DNA of 64,000 nt. It comes from Pararhizobium sp. A13. GTDB lineage: Bacteria > Pseudomonadota > Alphaproteobacteria > Rhizobiales > Rhizobiaceae. The stretch is taken from contig NZ_CP149510.1 in assembly GCF_040126305.1 (NCBI RefSeq), positions 1,623,001 through 1,687,000 on the forward strand, given 5' to 3'. Of this stretch, positions 60,253 to 64,000 are shown piece after piece. Position 1 is the stretch's first letter; every line of letters begins with the position of its first letter. A program made the position numbers and the translations under genes. Below the pieces are notes generated by a model. That model was not told the DNA's origin, made no database searches, and saw nothing but the letters and a program-made list of their open reading frames with translations.

Positions 60253-61854
60253 CTACCGCAACTCATCTTTCTGCAGGTTGGCATGCCTGAGCAACGCCTC
60301 CAGCAATTTCCAAGGCTCTTCGTTGCGTGGATAGGTCGGGGCGTGATGCGGCTTGCGGGCGGAAGCCAGCGGCACGATAAAATAGTCAGTGCGAGGATCG
60401 GGAAAGGGATCGGCGAAAGATTTGAGCAGCGGTGCATGGTCGCCGTAAAAGAGCAGCCATACCGGCCGGTCGAGCTTGTTCAGGTGATCCACCAATTGGC
60501 CGAGCGCCTTGTCCGACTGCTGCAGGATCTCAAGATAGATTTCGACGGGATCGGTCTTCTCCGCGACGCGGTTGGGCTCCCACGGTCCGTGGTTGGCCAT
60601 CGATGCAACGAAGAGGAAGCTGCCCTTGGCGTCCGCCTGTTTTTCGACATCTTTGATGACTTTGCGTGTCAGCGCCGCGTCGGAGACATAGGGGCCGTCT
60701 CGGGTCGGATCATGATCGAACTCGTCGAGCATGGTCATCTTCTCGAAGCCAAGCTGCGGCATGGCCTTGTGGCGAAGGAAGAATGTCCGGTCATAGGGAT
60801 GCATGAAATGCGTTCCCCAGCCGGCGTTCTTCAGTTTCGTCGGCCAGACGACATTCGCATAGTGGCTCGCCCGCAAATAGGGGTAGCTGGCATCGATGTG
60901 AAGATCGTCGGGCACGAGCCCGCTGAGGACGGCGAACTCCGTTCGCAGCGTATACCCACCTTCGAAAACGGTCGCGAGGCGGCCCCACTGCACGGCGAGC
61001 TTCTGTAGGCGGTCGATCGTCGGCAACTTGACGTGATCAACGCCGCAATGCCGCATGTCGATGAAGGATTCCGACTGCCAGACGACGATGAGCGGCGCCT
61101 TGTTGTCGGCGTCATGACCGATCAGATCCTGGACGGCCGCAAAGAAACGTTCGGAAAGGTCGGCAATGATCTTTTCGCGCCGGCGGCCGAGCCAGATGAT
61201 GAAATGAAAAACCACCGAAGCGAAGGTGCCGAAGCGGACGGTGCTGACCTTGACGTTCGGCTTGCCGACGAGATGCTGGACGAAGTCCGCGACCGGCCGG
61301 TTAACGGGGCCGTAGAACAAAAGGATCCAGGGCAGATCGGCCACGAGGATCATGACGATGACCCAGAAGAGCTTACTGTTAGACGGCAGGATGCTCGGCT
61401 CGAAATACATATAGAGGGCAGAGACGCCGAACACATAGAGGAAGGCGACCGTCCAGAAGACGATGTTCAGCGAGTTTGCATAGAAGATCGACTTGTATTT
61501 GAAGACATCTGCAACCAGCGCTATGTCGGAAAACACCAGGGGCTCGCGAATGAACTTGTACTTCGCGCGCGATATACCGGTGAAGATGACGAAGAAGCTC
61601 ATGGCGCCCGCGCCGGCATAAAGCGGGCGCCAGGAAATCGCGAAGAACCCCGCAAAGACCAGGGCAATGATCGGAAGCCGCGCGAGGATATCCATTGCCG
61701 CGCGCCTGCGGCTGAGGGGCGGCCGGCTCTTCTTGCGCTGGCGTTTGGGCAGCGCAAATCTGTCGGTGAACACGATGACAGCGCAGGTCAAGGCGTAGCA
61801 GAAAACAGTCAGCGTTAGCGGATAGTCATGCATGTGGAACGACGTCAACGCCAA
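60253..61854 (-). CDS. rkpI: RkpI-like membrane sulfatase-fold (LTA synthase-like) protein
   Basis: A 533-residue protein with five to six N-terminal spans (about residues 10-180) and a C-terminal alkaline-phosphatase/sulfatase fold. Metal-site blocks are PLIVVWQSESFIDMRH and LLFYGDHAPLL. The fold is shared with lipoteichoic-acid synthases and phosphoethanolamine transferases, so it may transfer a phospho-group at the outer face. In Sinorhizobium RkpI is needed for K-antigen. A TTG start at 61854 has GAAGG upstream; an ATG seven codons later lacks one. Confidence 0.78.
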   Translation of the reverse strand: MALTSFHMHDYPLTLTVFCYALTCAVIVFTDRFALPKRQRKKSRPPLSRRRAAMDILARLPIIALVFAGFFAISWRPLYAGAGAMSFFVIFTGISRAKYKFIREPLVFSDIALVADVFKYKSIFYANSLNIVFWTVAFLYVFGVSALYMYFEPSILPSNSKLFWVIVMILVADLPWILLFYGPVNRPVADFVQHLVGKPNVKVSTVRFGTFASVVFHFIIWLGRRREKIIADLSERFFAAVQDLIGHDADNKAPLIVVWQSESFIDMRHCGVDHVKLPTIDRLQKLAVQWGRLATVFEGGYTLRTEFAVLSGLVPDDLHIDASYPYLRASHYANVVWPTKLKNAGWGTHFMHPYDRTFFLRHKAMPQLGFEKMTMLDEFDHDPTRDGPYVSDAALTRKVIKDVEKQADAKGSFLFVASMANHGPWEPNRVAEKTDPVEIYLEILQQSDKALGQLVDHLNKLDRPVWLLFYGDHAPLLKSFADPFPDPRTDYFIVPLASARKPHHAPTYPRNEEPWKLLEALLRHANLQKDELR

Positions 61855-61961
61855 ACGGGTACCTTCACGATCTATAACTCGCCGCCGGCCAAGCCTGTAC
61901 CGCCGCGACAGAGCGACACTTAAATCCTATTTCCGGCATATACAAGCAGACTTGTCGTTGT

Positions 61962-62762
61962 TCACCGACCGCGGCTGATGCGCAGGATAGCGCGGTCGAA
62001 CCACCAGTTGAGGAAGGGCTTCACCGTCGAGCCGAAGCGGCCGAGAGCCCAGAGCGTCCAGCCGAAGAACACCTCGAAATCACCCCTGTCGATAGCGCGA
62101 GCGATGCGACCCGCCACTGCATCGGACGACCATGGCGCGACGCGCCCCATGATCACGGCCGCCTCAGGCGGGCGGTGCTCCAGCTCGCGGGTGAACTGCG
62201 GCGTTTCGGTATCCGGCGGGAAACAGACGGAGATTTTTACGCCATGCGGCTTGGCTTCCGAGCGAAGAGCCTCGGCAAAGCCATGCAGGGCGAATTTCGA
62301 GGCGGAATAGGCGGCATAGCCGAAGATGCCGATCAGGCCGGCGCCGGAGGAAACCAGCATGATCCGGCCGGCGCGGCGCTGCTTCATGCCGGCATAGACC
62401 ACGCGCACCGCATGGATGCTACCGAACAGATTGGTCCGGAGCTGGCGTTCGAAGGCGACCGTCGAGACCAGTTCGAACAGGCCCGGTTCGACGATGCCCG
62501 CGCAGGTGATCAGGATGTCGCAGGGCCCGAAGGCTTCCTCGCACCGCGTGATTGCCGCCGCGGTCTGGCCTTCGTCGGCGACATCTGCACTTTCGATGCG
62601 GATTGCGTCAGCGTTGCCGCTCTTGGTGAGTTCGGCGTGAACCGCCTCAAGGGCAGGTAGTGTTCGCGCGAGAAGGGATATCCGCGCTCCCTTGGATGCG
62701 TAAATCCGGGCTAGTGCCAGACCGATCCCGCTTGAGCCGCCTGTAATGATCACATGAGTCAT
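61962..62762 (-). CDS. rkpH: RkpH-like short-chain dehydrogenase
   Basis: A 266-residue classical short-chain dehydrogenase. The NAD(P) motif is VIITGGSSGIGLALARIYAS and the active site is AAYSASKFALHGFAEAL. It resembles 3-ketodihydrosphingosine or 3-ketoacyl reductases, which fits RkpH acting with RkpG on the lipid anchor of the capsule. A C-terminal hydrophobic segment (about 230-255) may bind the membrane. The start ATG follows a 55-base gap after the rkpG-like gene. Confidence 0.82.
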   Translation of the reverse strand: MTHVIITGGSSGIGLALARIYASKGARISLLARTLPALEAVHAELTKSGNADAIRIESADVADEGQTAAAITRCEEAFGPCDILITCAGIVEPGLFELVSTVAFERQLRTNLFGSIHAVRVVYAGMKQRRAGRIMLVSSGAGLIGIFGYAAYSASKFALHGFAEALRSEAKPHGVKISVCFPPDTETPQFTRELEHRPPEAAVIMGRVAPWSSDAVAGRIARAIDRGDFEVFFGWTLWALGRFGSTVKPFLNWWFDRAILRISRGR

Positions 62763-62817
62763 GCTGCAAGATCGGCCCGATTCATTGAGGTAGCGTGCCT
62801 GTTCTGAGCCGCCAAGG

Positions 62818-64000
62818 CTAGCGGGAGGCGAGCATCTTCATCATCTGCTGGATATCGATCGACGCGAGGCCGAAATTCCGCTCGGTGAGGTCCTTCAGCT
62901 TCTCTGCCGTCAGCGCCACTGTCTGGCGGATCTGTTCCTCGGTGTGCTCGCTGGTGATGAAGAACCGCAAGCGCGCCAGGCCCTCCGGCACGGCCGGGTG
63001 AATGATCGGCAGCGCGTTCACGCCGGCGGCGAGGAGATCGTTTGACAGCTGCACTGCGCGCAGCGAATCGCCAACCAGAACCGGCACCACCGAAAAGCCA
63101 CCGCTCAAGCCCGTGTCGAGGCCGGCTTCCTGGGCGAGCTTGAGGAAGAGCGCGCCGTTGTGCTTCAACGCGGCCGCACGCTCCGGTTCCGTTTCCAGAA
63201 TGTCGAGGCTGGCGATCGCCGAGGCGGTCAACACCGGTGCAAGGCCGACACTGTAGACGAAACCGCCCGCTGTTGCCTTGAGGACGGCGGCAAGGGCGCC
63301 GCTGCCAGCAATATAACCGCCGCAGCTCGAGGTGGTCTTGGACAACGTGCCCATCCAGATATCGACTTCACGCGGGTCGACGCCGAAATGTTCGAACGTG
63401 CCCCGGCCGCGGCGCCCGAGAATGCCGAGCGAATGGGCTTCGTCGACCATTAGCCAGAAACCGTATTCCGCCTTCAGCTTCATGATCGCCGGCAGATTGG
63501 CGACGTCGCCGTCCATCGAATAGACGCCTTCAACAATCACCAGAATGTGGCGATAGTCACCGGCAACGGTGCGCAGCACATGCTCGAGGTCACTGGCATC
63601 ATTGTGTTTGAACAGGCGCCGCGTGGCGCCCGACAGCTTGATGCCTGCAAGCGCGCTGTTGTGGATGAACTCGTCGTGGACCACGAGGTCCTTCGGCCCC
63701 ATCAAGCAGCTGATCGCCGCGACATTGGTGAGGTAGCCGCTGACGAAGCAGACCGATGCCTCGACGCCGTAAAAGGCGGCGATACGCTCTTCGAGCTCAG
63801 CATGGACCGGGCGCTCGCCGGCCACGAGGCGGCTCGCCGAAGCGGAGATGCCGAAGGTGTTGATGGCATCGCGCGCCTGAGCGAGCACATGCGGGTGCCG
63901 GTTGAGGCCGAGATAGTCGTAGGACGCAAAGTTGATCAGTTTGCGGCCATCGATCACCGTCGTTGCTCCGGCCGCTGTCTGGTGGGCCCGGTAGAAGGGG
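62818..64000 (-). CDS. rkpG: RkpG-like 2-amino-3-oxo-acyl synthase, partial
   Basis: The frame is open from the stop at 62818 to the right edge, so the N-terminus is missing. At least 393 residues belong to the alpha-oxoamine synthase family (AONS, serine palmitoyltransferase). Family blocks are NFASYDYLGLNRHPHV, WLMVDEAHSLGILGRRG and the PLP-lysine region IWMGTLSKTTSSCGG. The enzyme condenses an amino acid with an acyl-thioester, here probably for the lipid anchor of the K-antigen. A GTG at 63957 is internal and not the start. Confidence 0.85.
   Translation of the reverse strand, partial: PFYRAHQTAAGATTVIDGRKLINFASYDYLGLNRHPHVLAQARDAINTFGISASASRLVAGERPVHAELEERIAAFYGVEASVCFVSGYLTNVAAISCLMGPKDLVVHDEFIHNSALAGIKLSGATRRLFKHNDASDLEHVLRTVAGDYRHILVIVEGVYSMDGDVANLPAIMKLKAEYGFWLMVDEAHSLGILGRRGRGTFEHFGVDPREVDIWMGTLSKTTSSCGGYIAGSGALAAVLKATAGGFVYSVGLAPVLTASAIASLDILETEPERAAALKHNGALFLKLAQEAGLDTGLSGGFSVVPVLVGDSLRAVQLSNDLLAAGVNALPIIHPAVPEGLARLRFFITSEHTEEQIRQTVALTAEKLKDLTERNFGLASIDIQQMMKMLASR

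Noticed and set aside
1..64000. CRISPR arrays, tRNA genes, insertion sequences or prophage genes
   Set aside because: No regularly spaced repeats, cloverleaf sequences, transposase or phage-type proteins were seen in any frame.

Overview
The window is a high-GC chromosomal segment of an alphaproteobacterium, almost certainly a member of the Rhizobiaceae (Rhizobium/Agrobacterium/Sinorhizobium group). The reasons are a PodJ-like polar growth factor, a fused SecDF, rhizobial palindromic intergenic repeats, and an rkp-type capsule (K-antigen) locus in the rkpG-rkpH-rkpI-rkpJ order with kpsF alongside. I see no rRNA, tRNA, CRISPR array, insertion sequence, prophage or replication origin.

Layout. 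1-2.2 kb: fatty-acid oxidation (thiolase start, acyl-CoA dehydrogenase) behind a 24-bp palindromic operator. 2.5-6.5 kb: the PodJ-like giant. 6.8-18.9 kb: small accessory functions, namely a TSUP exporter with its periplasmic-facing partner, an Lrp-type sensor domain, a reductase, an antitoxin next to a frameshifted PIN toxin, the Lhr-type helicase/PdeM repair pair, and an Rrf2-AhpD redox unit flanked by two paralogous YitT membrane proteins. 18.9-22.3 kb: a MATE pump, pyrD-DUF952 and a small exported protein. 22.4-26.9 kb: a convergent two-component system (LuxR-type regulator and transporter-fused hybrid kinase, CrbR/CrbS-like) with a structured RNA/small ORF between the two genes. 27.1-30 kb: mscL, an aminotransferase and galE.

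30.3-38.7 kb is a surface-polysaccharide locus. RfbF, RfbG, an RmlC-like epimerase and a sugar C-methyltransferase are expected to make a CDP-linked C-methylated deoxyhexose. Two glycosyltransferases, a ketoreductase-like SDR and a CmcI-like methyltransferase follow. A chorismate mutase sits inside on the other strand.

39.0-41.5 kb is a cytochrome bd-type quinol oxidase operon with its 37-residue third subunit. 42-51.7 kb is a divergent pair of operons that looks like one catabolic unit for arginine or a related guanidino compound: a polar amino-acid ABC transporter and an M20 amidohydrolase on one side, and an amidinohydrolase-fold enzyme, a TetR regulator, an AruH-like transaminase and an AruI-like 2-ketoarginine decarboxylase on the other. 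51.8-56.3 kb: secDF, several very small ORFs and an Rrf2 regulator. 56.4-64 kb: the capsule locus (kpsF, KpsC-like, rkpJ, rkpI, rkpH, start of the rkpG remainder), running off the window end.

All calls are by reading the sequence and its translations; no database search was possible. The items I would check first are the arginine/guanidino cluster, the structured small RNA/ORF at 23.1-23.35 kb, the C-methyl sugar cassette and the catalytic-cysteine-less peptidase homologue at 42 kb.
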